DNA of 64,000 nucleotides from Sva-07 sp031426215. GTDB taxonomy: Bacteria; Actinomycetota; Acidimicrobiia; Acidimicrobiales; Ilumatobacteraceae. Of this stretch, positions 25,523 through 33,978 are shown in pieces. Location: contig JANPKU010000118.1 of NCBI GenBank assembly GCA_031426215.1, forward strand, positions 1 through 64,000, written 5' to 3'. The notes under the pieces are model-generated. The model was not told where the DNA came from, made no database searches, and worked only from the letters and a program-made list of their open reading frames with translations. The position numbers and the translations under genes are program-made. The first letter of the stretch is position 1. Every line of letters begins with the position of its first letter.

Positions 25523-27463
25523 TCATGGGGTGACCGGCGAGAGTCGGGCGTCGCGTTCGGCCGCCAATCCTTCGATCGCCTGCACCAGGTCGATGGCCGT
25601 GAACGGTTTGACGATGAAGCCGCGGGCGGTGAGACCCTCTGACCGCACGAGATCGGCACGATCGGTGTAGCCCGACATGAACAACACCGCCGAACCGAGT
25701 TCGTCGACCACGAGGACGTCGGCAAGTTCGAAGCCGGACAGGCCCGGCATCGTGATGTCGGTCACCAGCACATCGAACGGGGTATCGCGACGTGCCGCAA
25801 GCTCGATGGCGCTCGGGCCATCAGCAGCCGATTCCACCGAGTAGCCACGCTCCGACAGCAGCCTGGCGACGAGGTCGCGAATGCTGGTGTTGTCATCGAC
25901 GACCAGGATCGATTGGGTGCGCTTCTGTTCCGCCGGCTTCGAGGGAGGAGAACCGCCGACCGAGAACAGGGTCGGCGCAGTGTGGTCCGAATCGCTCACG
26001 AGGCATGGCAGGAAGATTCGCACGACGGTGCCGACGCCCACCTCGCTGTCGATCTCGAGCCACCCGCCGGCCTGCTTGGCCATACCGTCTGCTGCGGACA
26101 GCCCGAGCCCGGTTCGAACCCCGCTCGGGCGGTCGGTGAAGAACGGTTCGACCGCCCGCGTCCGCATCTCGGTGGTCATGCCCACACCGGTGTCGGTCAG
26201 TGAGATGACACCGAAGTGTCCGGACGGCAAATTGGGAGCCTTCAGTGCGGTGTCGGGAAGCGAGAGTCGCGTGACGCTGAGGGTGAGGGTGCCACCCTCG
26301 GGCATCGAGTCACGCGCGTTGTCGACGAGATATTCCACCGACTGGACCAGTTCATGAGGATCGACCTCGACGTTCACCGGAGCGTCCTCGAGCTCGATGA
26401 CCACCGTCACGGACTGACCCGCGCGCCGGCGCAGCCGAGCGCTGTTGGCGTCGATGACGCTGTTCAGATCGACCTGGGTGGGCAGGATCATCTGGTTCTG
26501 GCTGTACGCGAGCAACTGTCGGGTGAGGTCTTCGGCACGGCGTGCCGCGCCTTGGATCTCATCGAGACGCGCACTCCCCGGATGTTCGGGACCGAGGTCG
26601 TCGGCCAAGAGTTCGGCATTTCCCTGCAGGACCGTCAGCAGGTTGTTGAAGTCGTGGGCGATTCCACCGGCGAGGGTCACGAGGCTCTGCGCCCGCTGCA
26701 TCTCCGCAGCGTGGGAGGCAAGGCGTCGGTCGGCGCTCACGTCGCGCATCCTCACCGTGAGTCCGACCTCGCTCGGGTAAGCGCGCACGAACACCCAAAC
26801 GTCGGGATTGGTGGGAAATTGGACGTCGAACACGACGTCGATCCTGTCGCCATCAGCCCGGAGCAGTTGGCGTTCGAAGTCGGTGCCGCGCAGGAACGGC
26901 AGGGCCTCCCAGATGTTGCGACCCCGGAGATCGGACAGCGTGCTTCCGAGGATCTTCGCGCCCTCTGCGTTCAGGTACGAGAGCTGCCAGAAGGGGTCGA
27001 GCATGATGAACGGGTCGTTGATGCTCGCGAGGATGGCGAGGAGCCGGCCACGACTCTCGCGCTCGGACTCCTGAAGCTGTTCGGTGGTGGTGATGTCCCT
27101 GAAGCGCAGCACGACGTAGCCGGCGAACGTTCCCGCACGCATGCCGAGCACTCGACCGCCGTCGAGTGCCCAACGACCAATGACCTCAACGTGGTTTGCC
27201 GCAGCGCACTCCTGCAGGATCCCGTGATCAGCCAGACCAGGCGACGTGGTCTCGACGTCGACACCGTCCAACGAGGACTCGGTGATCTCCAGGACCGCGC
27301 GCCCGCGGGGGTTGAGATACCTCCACGAGAATCGCGGAGTCGAATCGGCGGAACCGATCACCTCGATCATCGCGACACCGTCGCTCGCCGCGTCGACGAT
27401 TGCCTGGAAGGGGAGCGGTCGTCCTGCTGCCAGGCCCGATTCAGGTGAATCAGGGGACATCAT
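25523..27463 (-). CDS. Hybrid sensor histidine kinase (PAS-PAS-HisKA-HATPase-REC)
   Basis: A 646-aa soluble kinase. Two PAS domains (about 20-130 and 145-255; AIVDAASDGVAMIEV and ILASINDPFIMLDPFWQLSY) precede the phospho-acceptor His270 in AGGIAHDFNNLL. The ATPase domain (about 370-480) has LVDNARDSMPEGG, TGVGMTTE and GVRTGLGLSAADG. The receiver (about 525-640) has VVDDNTSIR, the phospho-Asp in LVTDITMPGLSG and FIVKPFTA. Its start overlaps the end of the DICT-domain kinase gene by 14 nt, so the two are co-transcribed and probably act together. It converges on the REC-EAL gene. Confidence 0.92.
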   Translation of the reverse strand: MMSPDSPESGLAAGRPLPFQAIVDAASDGVAMIEVIGSADSTPRFSWRYLNPRGRAVLEITESSLDGVDVETTSPGLADHGILQECAAANHVEVIGRWALDGGRVLGMRAGTFAGYVVLRFRDITTTEQLQESERESRGRLLAILASINDPFIMLDPFWQLSYLNAEGAKILGSTLSDLRGRNIWEALPFLRGTDFERQLLRADGDRIDVVFDVQFPTNPDVWVFVRAYPSEVGLTVRMRDVSADRRLASHAAEMQRAQSLVTLAGGIAHDFNNLLTVLQGNAELLADDLGPEHPGSARLDEIQGAARRAEDLTRQLLAYSQNQMILPTQVDLNSVIDANSARLRRRAGQSVTVVIELEDAPVNVEVDPHELVQSVEYLVDNARDSMPEGGTLTLSVTRLSLPDTALKAPNLPSGHFGVISLTDTGVGMTTEMRTRAVEPFFTDRPSGVRTGLGLSAADGMAKQAGGWLEIDSEVGVGTVVRIFLPCLVSDSDHTAPTLFSVGGSPPSKPAEQKRTQSILVVDDNTSIRDLVARLLSERGYSVESAADGPSAIELAARRDTPFDVLVTDITMPGLSGFELADVLVVDELGSAVLFMSGYTDRADLVRSEGLTARGFIVKPFTAIDLVQAIEGLAAERDARLSPVTP

Positions 27464-29393
27464 CGAACCGTCGATCGTCTCGAAGTGGAGCCGTGATCCG
27501 GGCGATCGCTTGTTGCAATTGCCCGCTACTGAATGGTTTGGACAGCACCATCGGCGCGAGATCAGCAGGGAGGGTGGATCCGAGCGAGCCGGTGATCACG
27601 ATCATGCGACCGGTGCTCCCGGGGCGCACGGATTCCAGCTGCTCGCAGAGCGACTCGAAACCGGCCCCTTGGTCCATCGCGCCCCAGTCAGCGAGCACGA
27701 CGTCGCAGGATTGGCCGGCGAGGGTATCGATGGCCGCTTCCGCGTTGGCGGCGAGGAGGACGTGCCATCCCGAGCGTTCCAGCATCCGTCCGAGCGTTGC
27801 CCGAATCCCGGGGTCGTCGTCCAACACGAGCGCGACTCCCGCCACGTGGTCGGGATCGGCGGTGTGAGGATTGCGCCCCGTTGCGGACTGGTCCGAGGTC
27901 GAGTTGTCTGCGTCGGCGTGAACTTGCGTTACCGCTCCGTCGAGTATCGGTAACTCCAGAGCGAACACCGTGCCGTCCAGGCCGGTTGAGCGCAGGGTCA
28001 GCGAGCCGTCACACTCTCGGGCGAATCGTTGTGCGAGCACGAGTCCGAGGCCAGTGCCGCCACGGTCGGTCTTGGTGGTGACGAACGGCTCGAACAGTCG
28101 TCCGACCACCTCATCGGACATACCCGGACCTGCATCACGCACCAGAACTGCGACGTGACCAGGCGATCGTCCGTGGATCCCCACTGGCGCTTCGATCTCG
28201 ATCTCGATCGGGATGCCGGTCTGAACGGCTTCGGTGGCGTTGCGAACCAGGTTCGTGAGGACGTGACGGACACGGTCGGTGTCGATCGACACCCGTACAT
28301 CGCCTGCCCCGAGCAGTGTGACCGGGTAGCTGAAACCGACGGCGAGTTCGTCGACCATTCGGCGAAGCCACGCCACGAGTTCGACCGCTTCGAGCCGCAC
28401 GTCGCCGGTTCGGGCGAGATCGAGCATGCCGTGCACCAGCCGACCGACGCGGGCGCTGGAATCACTGATCAGACGGCCCTGCGATCCGATGGCATCGAGC
28501 TGATCGCTGGCGGTCGGCGTCACGTCGGCACCCAGCATCGTGCGCAGGCTCGACACCTCGATGTCGATGAGTTCCGACGCCAGGCTGATGGCGCCGAGCG
28601 GGTTGTTGATCTCGTGGGCAAGCGAAGCGACCGTGGTGCCCAGCGCAGCGAGACGTTCGAGGTGCCGGAGCCGGGTCTCGGCTGTCTGGAGACGTTCGCG
28701 GAGCAGGTACTCGCGCATGAGTTGCTCTCGCCAGCGCTGGCGGCCGCGCTCCATCGTGGCGAACATGCGCTGATGAAAACGCGCCTCGAGTTCCCGCGAG
28801 GCAGTCAGCGGAGGGAAGCGGCGCAGTGCTGCTTCCAACTGTTCGGCGCTCGCTGGATCCGACGTGCGGGCAACGCGCAGCACGAGGTCGCTGAGTTCAC
28901 CGATGATGTCCGGTTCGAATGTCCACGTGGCGTCGAACAGCCGATCCATCTCGTCGATTGGTAACTCTGCATCGGGTTCGGGGCGATCGACACCGAAGAG
29001 CGCGCAGGAGAAGTCTTCGGCTTGTACGACGATGAACCACTCCTGGCGTAACCCACTCGCCGCTGGCAGCTCGAACCCGATGACCTCGCCGGTGTCACCG
29101 AGATCGCCCGTGGCGAACACGGCAACCGTGCGGGCCTCGGGCTCGACGAGGCGCTGATAGCGCGTCAGTTCGGACGCCCAGTTCCCGTCGACCTGGAACC
29201 CGGTGAGTACGACGCCGGGCATACGGCTGTTCAGCAGCACGTCTTCGAGGACATGCGAGAGGTCGCTCAGTGTCCCTTTCGAAAGTCGTGCCAGTTCAAC
29301 CCGGCCCTCTGTGACCGCGGCGAACGAGTCGTACATCGAAGGCAACTGCATTCGACTGGACGATGACTCGTTCACCGTTGGTGTCTTTACCAC
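27450..29393 (-). CDS. Hybrid sensor histidine kinase with N-terminal DICT domain
   Basis: A 647-aa soluble kinase. The N-terminal region (about 35-175) matches the DICT sensory domain, known from diguanylate cyclases and two-component proteins: SKGTLSDLSHVLEDVLLNSR, then RTVAVFATGD. A helical linker (about 185-250) leads to phospho-acceptor His260 in ASLAHEINNPLG. The ATPase domain has LVRNATEAVQ, AGPGMSDEV and GGTGLGLVLAQ. The C-terminal receiver has VLDDDPG and a presumptive phospho-Asp in VVLADWGAMDQG, an unusual loop lacking the usual D-x-x-(M/L)-P. The GTG at 29393 is used; ATG at 29351 would also keep the DICT domain. It diverges from the GAF-GGDEF gene. Confidence 0.9.
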   Translation of the reverse strand: MVKTPTVNESSSSRMQLPSMYDSFAAVTEGRVELARLSKGTLSDLSHVLEDVLLNSRMPGVVLTGFQVDGNWASELTRYQRLVEPEARTVAVFATGDLGDTGEVIGFELPAASGLRQEWFIVVQAEDFSCALFGVDRPEPDAELPIDEMDRLFDATWTFEPDIIGELSDLVLRVARTSDPASAEQLEAALRRFPPLTASRELEARFHQRMFATMERGRQRWREQLMREYLLRERLQTAETRLRHLERLAALGTTVASLAHEINNPLGAISLASELIDIEVSSLRTMLGADVTPTASDQLDAIGSQGRLISDSSARVGRLVHGMLDLARTGDVRLEAVELVAWLRRMVDELAVGFSYPVTLLGAGDVRVSIDTDRVRHVLTNLVRNATEAVQTGIPIEIEIEAPVGIHGRSPGHVAVLVRDAGPGMSDEVVGRLFEPFVTTKTDRGGTGLGLVLAQRFARECDGSLTLRSTGLDGTVFALELPILDGAVTQVHADADNSTSDQSATGRNPHTADPDHVAGVALVLDDDPGIRATLGRMLERSGWHVLLAANAEAAIDTLAGQSCDVVLADWGAMDQGAGFESLCEQLESVRPGSTGRMIVITGSLGSTLPADLAPMVLSKPFSSGQLQQAIARITAPLRDDRRFDDVP

Positions 29394-29545
29394 TCGCGCG
29401 AGGCAAACCCAAATTTCGAGCGGCCGGAGCCCTTGCCTTGCCGACCTCTGCGGTGGTGGTCGTCGTCGACGATTTCGTGCTTTTGTCCGCGTCCGACGGA
29501 CGGTTGCAGAGACCGACTCGTTGCGACCCCTTCAGGACTGAGACC

Positions 29546-30562
29546 ATGACCATCATCGACACAGCGCTTCCGACGATCACCTCGAGTGCGCCGCAGCCTC
29601 CTCGGTTCCCCACCGCCCGACCGGGCATGGGGTTCAACGAGGCGTCAGCGGCGGTCGTCGATTACCTCAAGTCGTTCCTGCCCATGGGTTTCTGGGCGGT
29701 GACCCGTTTCGATGGCCTGCGGCAGCTCTATCTCGAAGTGCGCGACGACTCGTACGGTCTCGGACCCGGTGGTTCTCACCCGTGGGACGATTCGTTCTGC
29801 ATCAACATGGTTGCGGGGACGACCCCCCGGATCGCTCCCGACGCAATGGCGATCCCGGAGTACGCCGCGTCCGGCGTTGCGGCGCAGATCAAGATCGGCT
29901 CGTACGTGGGCATCCCGATCACCCACGCCGATGGTGAGCTGTTCGGAACCCTGTGCGGACTCGACACCGCTACGCAGTCCGACGAGATGCTGCGACATGA
30001 GCCGCTGCTCGACATCCTCGGCATGCTCTTGTCGACAATCCTCGATGCCGACCTCGAACGGACGCGGCAGGCCCGCCTCCTCGAGCGCGCCGAGATGGCT
30101 GCGGAATCCGACCCGATGACCGGGCTGTTCAACCGGCGAGGTTGGGACCGCTACATGGAAATCGAAGAAGCTCGCTTCCGTCGGTTCGGTGATCCCGGTG
30201 CCGTTCTGGTCATCGACCTCGACGGGCTCAAGGAGGTCAACGACACCTTCGGCCATCAGGCCGGCGACGAGCTGATCAAGCTCGCCGCGAGCGTGATCCG
30301 TGACACGATTCGCGACTGCGATATCGCGGCTCGACTGGGTGGTGACGAGTTCGGGATCATCACGAGCAACGCGGTGCCGGCTGATTGCGACGTGCTCAGG
30401 TCTCGCATCCTCGCTGGATTCCATGACACCGGCGTGGTGGCCTCGATCGGACACGCCCCCTACACCGTCGTCGCCGGCTTCCCCGGAGCGTTCGCTGCAG
30501 CCGACGAGGCGATGTACGCCGAGAAGCAGCGCCGTCGCGCCGCACGCTCGACCGTCAACTGA
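29546..30562 (+). CDS. GAF-GGDEF diguanylate cyclase
   Basis: A 338-aa soluble protein. A GAF domain (about 30-175; YVGIPITHADGELFGTLCGL) is followed by a short coiled-coil helix and a GGDEF domain (about 190-335). The active-site signature GGDEF is intact at residues 265-269 (RLGGDEFGII). The metal-binding Asp in VIDLDGLKEVND and the FGHQAGDELI helix are also intact, so it should make c-di-GMP from two GTP. No RxxD inhibitory site is obvious. The ATG at 29546 is chosen over the longer frame because that frame runs back into the divergent kinase gene. With the nearby REC-EAL protein it gives the locus both arms of c-di-GMP turnover. Confidence 0.92.
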   Translation: MTIIDTALPTITSSAPQPPRFPTARPGMGFNEASAAVVDYLKSFLPMGFWAVTRFDGLRQLYLEVRDDSYGLGPGGSHPWDDSFCINMVAGTTPRIAPDAMAIPEYAASGVAAQIKIGSYVGIPITHADGELFGTLCGLDTATQSDEMLRHEPLLDILGMLLSTILDADLERTRQARLLERAEMAAESDPMTGLFNRRGWDRYMEIEEARFRRFGDPGAVLVIDLDGLKEVNDTFGHQAGDELIKLAASVIRDTIRDCDIAARLGGDEFGIITSNAVPADCDVLRSRILAGFHDTGVVASIGHAPYTVVAGFPGAFAAADEAMYAEKQRRRAARSTVN

Positions 30563-30627
30563 CGACACCGTCAGAGCAGTTTCGCTCGTGGGCTAGTGTC
30601 ATCTACCACACGAGAGGGGTGGTCTCG

Positions 30628-32235
30628 ATGACGTTGACCGAATCACACGCAACCGGGCCGGACGTGCCCGTTGTCCGAGAGCTCACGTTCGGAGCGCTCC
30701 TCCGCGAGGCCGCCGAGGCTGTTCCCGAACGTGTGGCGCTCGTCGCCGGGGTGGCCGATCCGGCACTGCGGCGGAGCTGGACGTACCGGGAGTTGCTGGC
30801 TGATGCCGAGGCCGCAGCTCGCGCGCTGCGGACTCGGTTCGAGCCGGGAGAGCGGGTGGCCGTGTGGGCGCCGAATTACCCGGAGTGGATCATCCTGCAG
30901 TACGCCGCCGGGATCGCCGGGCTGATCTTCGTCACGGTCAATCCCGCGCTGCGCACGAACGAAGTGAAGTACGTACTCGAGCAGTCGCGATCGGCCGGCA
31001 TCGTCACCGCCACCGAGTTCCGCGGGAATCCGATGCTCGCCACGGTGGAGGAGATCCAGCCCGAGCTCCCCGAGTTGCGCGACATCATCCGTTTCGACCG
31101 GTGGGACGAGTTCATGGCGGGCGCCGACGCGTTCGACGGGACGCTCGTCGAACCGGATCCGTCCGATGCCGTGATGATCCAGTACACGTCTGGCACCACT
31201 GGGTTCCCGAAGGGTGCGCTGCTCCATCACCGCGGTCTCGTCAACAACGGCTGGCACACCGCCGATCGGATGGGTGTGAGTGAGGGGGGTGTGATGATCG
31301 GGGTCGCACCGCTCTTCCACACCGCCGGATGCGTCGTCACGGTGCTCGCTGCTGCGTCGAAGCATGCCACCCTCGTGTACGAGGAGTCGTTCGAGCCGGG
31401 CCTGGCGCTCGAGCTGTTCGAGGCCTACGGCGGCACGGCGGTACTCGGCGTCCCGACGATGCTCGTTGCGATGATGGAGCACCCGAACTTCGCCACGACC
31501 GACCTGTCGAGTGTCGAAGCGATCTGCTCGGGAGGGTCGCTGGTGCCCGACCCGATGGTTCGTCGCCTCGAGTCCGCGCTCGGTGCACCGTTCACGATCG
31601 TGTTCGGTCAGACCGAGTGCTCGCCCGTCGCCTCGATGACGCATCCGTCCGACACCATCGAGGACAAGGCGGGCACGATCGGCCCACCGATGCCGGGCGT
31701 CGAGGTGAGGATCGTCGATCCGGAGACCGGCGCGACCGTGCCGATCGGTGTCGTCGGCGAGTACCTCACCCGCGGATATCACGTGATGCACGAGTACTTC
31801 GAGAACCCCGAAGGCACCGCGAACGCGATCGACCCCGACGGCTGGTTGCACACCGGTGACCTGTGTGCGATGGACGACCGCGGCTATTGCACGGTCGAAG
31901 GTCGTCTGAAGGACATGATCATTCGGGGCGGCGAGAACATCTACCCCAGAGAACTCGAGGACCTGCTCTTCGCACATCCTGCGGTCGGCGAGGTCGCCGT
32001 GGTCGGGCTGCCGGACGACCACTGGGGCGAGACGGTTGCGGCGTTCGTACGGCCTGCCCCCGGGCACACCCTCGACAAGACCGAGTTGTTCTCGTACATG
32101 CGAGACCACCTCGCTCCGCACAAGACCCCCAAGCAGTGGTTCGAGGTCGATGCCTTCCCGCTCACCGGGTCCGGAAAGATCCAGAAGTACAAGCTGCGCG
32201 AACAGTGGTCCGCCGGGACCGTTTCTGAGCTGTGA
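30628..32235 (+). CDS. Acyl-CoA synthetase (AMP-binding, class I adenylate-forming)
   Basis: Activates a fatty or aromatic acid to its CoA thioester through an acyl-adenylate. The 535-aa protein has the P-loop-like YTSGTTGFPKGALL (about 190-203), the Thr/Glu motif VFGQTECSPV, the hinge region GWLHTGDLCAMDDRGYC and the C-terminal catalytic Lys in TGSGKIQKYKLRE. It resembles medium/long-chain FadD-type enzymes; the substrate is not evident. The ATG at 30628 is preferred because GAGAGGGG ends 8 nt upstream; a GTG at 30619 would overlap that site. It is monocistronic, between the signalling island and the dab operon. Confidence 0.93.
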   Translation: MTLTESHATGPDVPVVRELTFGALLREAAEAVPERVALVAGVADPALRRSWTYRELLADAEAAARALRTRFEPGERVAVWAPNYPEWIILQYAAGIAGLIFVTVNPALRTNEVKYVLEQSRSAGIVTATEFRGNPMLATVEEIQPELPELRDIIRFDRWDEFMAGADAFDGTLVEPDPSDAVMIQYTSGTTGFPKGALLHHRGLVNNGWHTADRMGVSEGGVMIGVAPLFHTAGCVVTVLAAASKHATLVYEESFEPGLALELFEAYGGTAVLGVPTMLVAMMEHPNFATTDLSSVEAICSGGSLVPDPMVRRLESALGAPFTIVFGQTECSPVASMTHPSDTIEDKAGTIGPPMPGVEVRIVDPETGATVPIGVVGEYLTRGYHVMHEYFENPEGTANAIDPDGWLHTGDLCAMDDRGYCTVEGRLKDMIIRGGENIYPRELEDLLFAHPAVGEVAVVGLPDDHWGETVAAFVRPAPGHTLDKTELFSYMRDHLAPHKTPKQWFEVDAFPLTGSGKIQKYKLREQWSAGTVSEL

Positions 32236-32288
32236 GCGCTGATTCGAACAACTCTGAGAAAAATAGCCTTCCAATCGGAGATGTTGTG

Positions 32289-32318
32289 TTGTAGGAATTG
32301 AACTTCTGGTATTAGAGT
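32289..32318 (+). promoter_or_regulatory. Promoter of the dabB-dabA-PII operon
   Basis: TTGTAG (32289-32294), an 18-nt spacer and TAGAGT (32313-32318), ending 7 nt before the ATG of dabB. The surrounding 70 bp are clearly more AT-rich than the genes. A leaderless start is implied. Confidence 0.55.
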
Positions 32319-32325
32319 CGAAGCG

Positions 32326-33978
32326 ATGTCCGGAGTCCTCGTCGCCGTCGCCACCCTGCCGCTGCTCGCTGCAGTGATCATCCGGCTCGCCAGCACTTCC
32401 TCGCGCACCACCGCCCGTCTGGCCGTCGGCGCCAGCGGTGCTGCAGCGATCGGCGCTCTGGTGCTTCTGATCAAGGTGGGTCTCGACGGCCCCGTCGACG
32501 CAGTGATCACCAACTCCGATGGTGTGGCCGTGATCGGGCTGACTGCCGACCGCGTGGGTGCCATCTTGCTGCTCCTCACCAGCACCGTCGGACTGATCGT
32601 GCAGTCGTTCGCCTCCCGCTCGCTCCTCGGTGATCCGCGAGCCACGCGGTTCCACGTGCTCGCCTGCGCGCTCGCCGGTGCCACCTCACTCGTCGGGGTC
32701 GCAGCGACTGGCTCGGGGTTCGTCGTTGCCTGGATCGCGACCACCGTGACGTTAGTTGCGTTGCTCGGCCACAAGGCGCCCTGGCCTGCAGCGGTGCGTT
32801 CGCAGCGCCTCACGTCTCGCACATTTCTCGTGGGCGACGCGTCGCTGCTGCTCGCTGTCGTCCTGGCGATCGGGTCGGTGGGAGACCTCGATCTTCGCAA
32901 CATCGGTGGCGATGCAGCGTCGCTCGACGCCGAGTCGATCGGGCCCCTCAGCATGCTCACGATCGTCGCGACGCTGCTGGTGGTCTCCGGAGTCGCACGG
33001 TCGGCCCTCGTTCCGATGCACGCCTGGCTTCCATCCACGCTCGCCGCACCCACACCGGTCTCGGCGCTCCTCCATGCCGGGGTGATCAACGGCGCCGGGG
33101 TCGTGTTGATCCGGTTCTCGCCGGTGTTCGCCTCGTCGGTCAGCGCCATGGTGGTCGCCTTCGGGCTCGGGATCGCCACCGCACTCTTCGCGACCGCCGT
33201 CATGCTGGTGCGCACCGACGTCAAGGGCGGGCTCGTCTGGTCGACAGCGGGCCAGATGGGGTTCATGATGATGCAACTCGGCGTCGGCGCTTTTGCTGCC
33301 GCCCTGTTCCACATCGTTGGACATGCCCTGTTCAAGGCGGCGATGTTCCTCGGCGCCGGCGGAGCCATCACGGCCCGCAACCGTCAGATGCAACGCCCAC
33401 ATCTCGGGCGCTCCTCTGCAGCGGTGCTGAACTCGAATGCATTGCGACTCGTGATCGGTGTGCTCACGCCGCTCGCCGCTTTCGCTCTCGCACTGCGGTT
33501 CATCGAGCCGCACCTCACTCCGGCCGCGACGATCCTGATCGTGCTGTTCGGCGCACTCTCCGTGGGCCGAGCGGCGAGCGGATGGATGTCGGCGACGCCT
33601 TTCGCGGCCGGACACACGATCGCCCTTGCGATCGCCGGCGTGCTCGTGATGACGTTCGGTTACGTCGGAGGCATCGCCGTGTTCGAGGCCTTCGTCGTCG
33701 GCGTGGTTCCCTACGAGGTGCCATCGGCGGTCGGCCCGCTCTGGGTGGTCGCAGCACTCTCAGCGATCGCCGCCGGCGTACTCGTCGTCGTGTTCACGCC
33801 CGGCCCTCGAGGCGAAGCGCTGCGCCGCAATGCCTACGGCTGGCTGCTGAGCACAAGCACCCCCATCACTGTTCACCGCTCGGATCGAGCGGTAGCGCTC
33901 TCGCATGCGACCGTCATTCGTTCCACCGACACCGCACTCGCTCCGGCCGAACTGGCCACTGCAGGAGACCACACATGA
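32326..33978 (+). CDS. dabB: DabB-type membrane subunit of inorganic carbon pump (NuoL/Mrp-like)
   Basis: A 550-aa protein of the proton-conducting antiporter family (Proton_antipo_M) with about 13-14 TM helices. Recognisable elements are SALVPMHAWLPSTLAAPTPV with the transmembrane-loop His, SALLHAGVINGAGV, WSTAGQMGFMMMQLGVGAF and FHIVGHALFKAAMFLGAG, the last giving the Lys/His set of NuoL-like subunits. It is coupled to a DUF2309 gene by an ATGA overlap, the arrangement of DabAB energy-coupled CO2/bicarbonate accumulation systems. No other complex I genes are present, so a separate Nuo role is unlikely. A leaderless promoter precedes it. Confidence 0.88.
   Translation: MSGVLVAVATLPLLAAVIIRLASTSSRTTARLAVGASGAAAIGALVLLIKVGLDGPVDAVITNSDGVAVIGLTADRVGAILLLLTSTVGLIVQSFASRSLLGDPRATRFHVLACALAGATSLVGVAATGSGFVVAWIATTVTLVALLGHKAPWPAAVRSQRLTSRTFLVGDASLLLAVVLAIGSVGDLDLRNIGGDAASLDAESIGPLSMLTIVATLLVVSGVARSALVPMHAWLPSTLAAPTPVSALLHAGVINGAGVVLIRFSPVFASSVSAMVVAFGLGIATALFATAVMLVRTDVKGGLVWSTAGQMGFMMMQLGVGAFAAALFHIVGHALFKAAMFLGAGGAITARNRQMQRPHLGRSSAAVLNSNALRLVIGVLTPLAAFALALRFIEPHLTPAATILIVLFGALSVGRAASGWMSATPFAAGHTIALAIAGVLVMTFGYVGGIAVFEAFVVGVVPYEVPSAVGPLWVVAALSAIAAGVLVVVFTPGPRGEALRRNAYGWLLSTSTPITVHRSDRAVALSHATVIRSTDTALAPAELATAGDHT

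Noticed and set aside
27450..27463. Overlap of two kinase genes read as a frameshifted single gene
   Set aside because: Each has its own complete sensor, HisKA, ATPase and receiver domains; a 14-nt overlap is normal for coupled genes.
30643..33380. Long minus-strand open frames opposite the acyl-CoA synthetase and dabB
   Set aside because: Arg/Asp/Gly-rich shadow translation with no motifs; the plus-strand genes have complete catalytic signatures.
33582..33974. In-frame extension of dabA upstream into dabB (would give about 1000 aa)
   Set aside because: The extension is Arg/Pro/Ser-rich shadow sequence of dabB, and the ATGA overlap at 33975 gives the expected DabA N-terminus.
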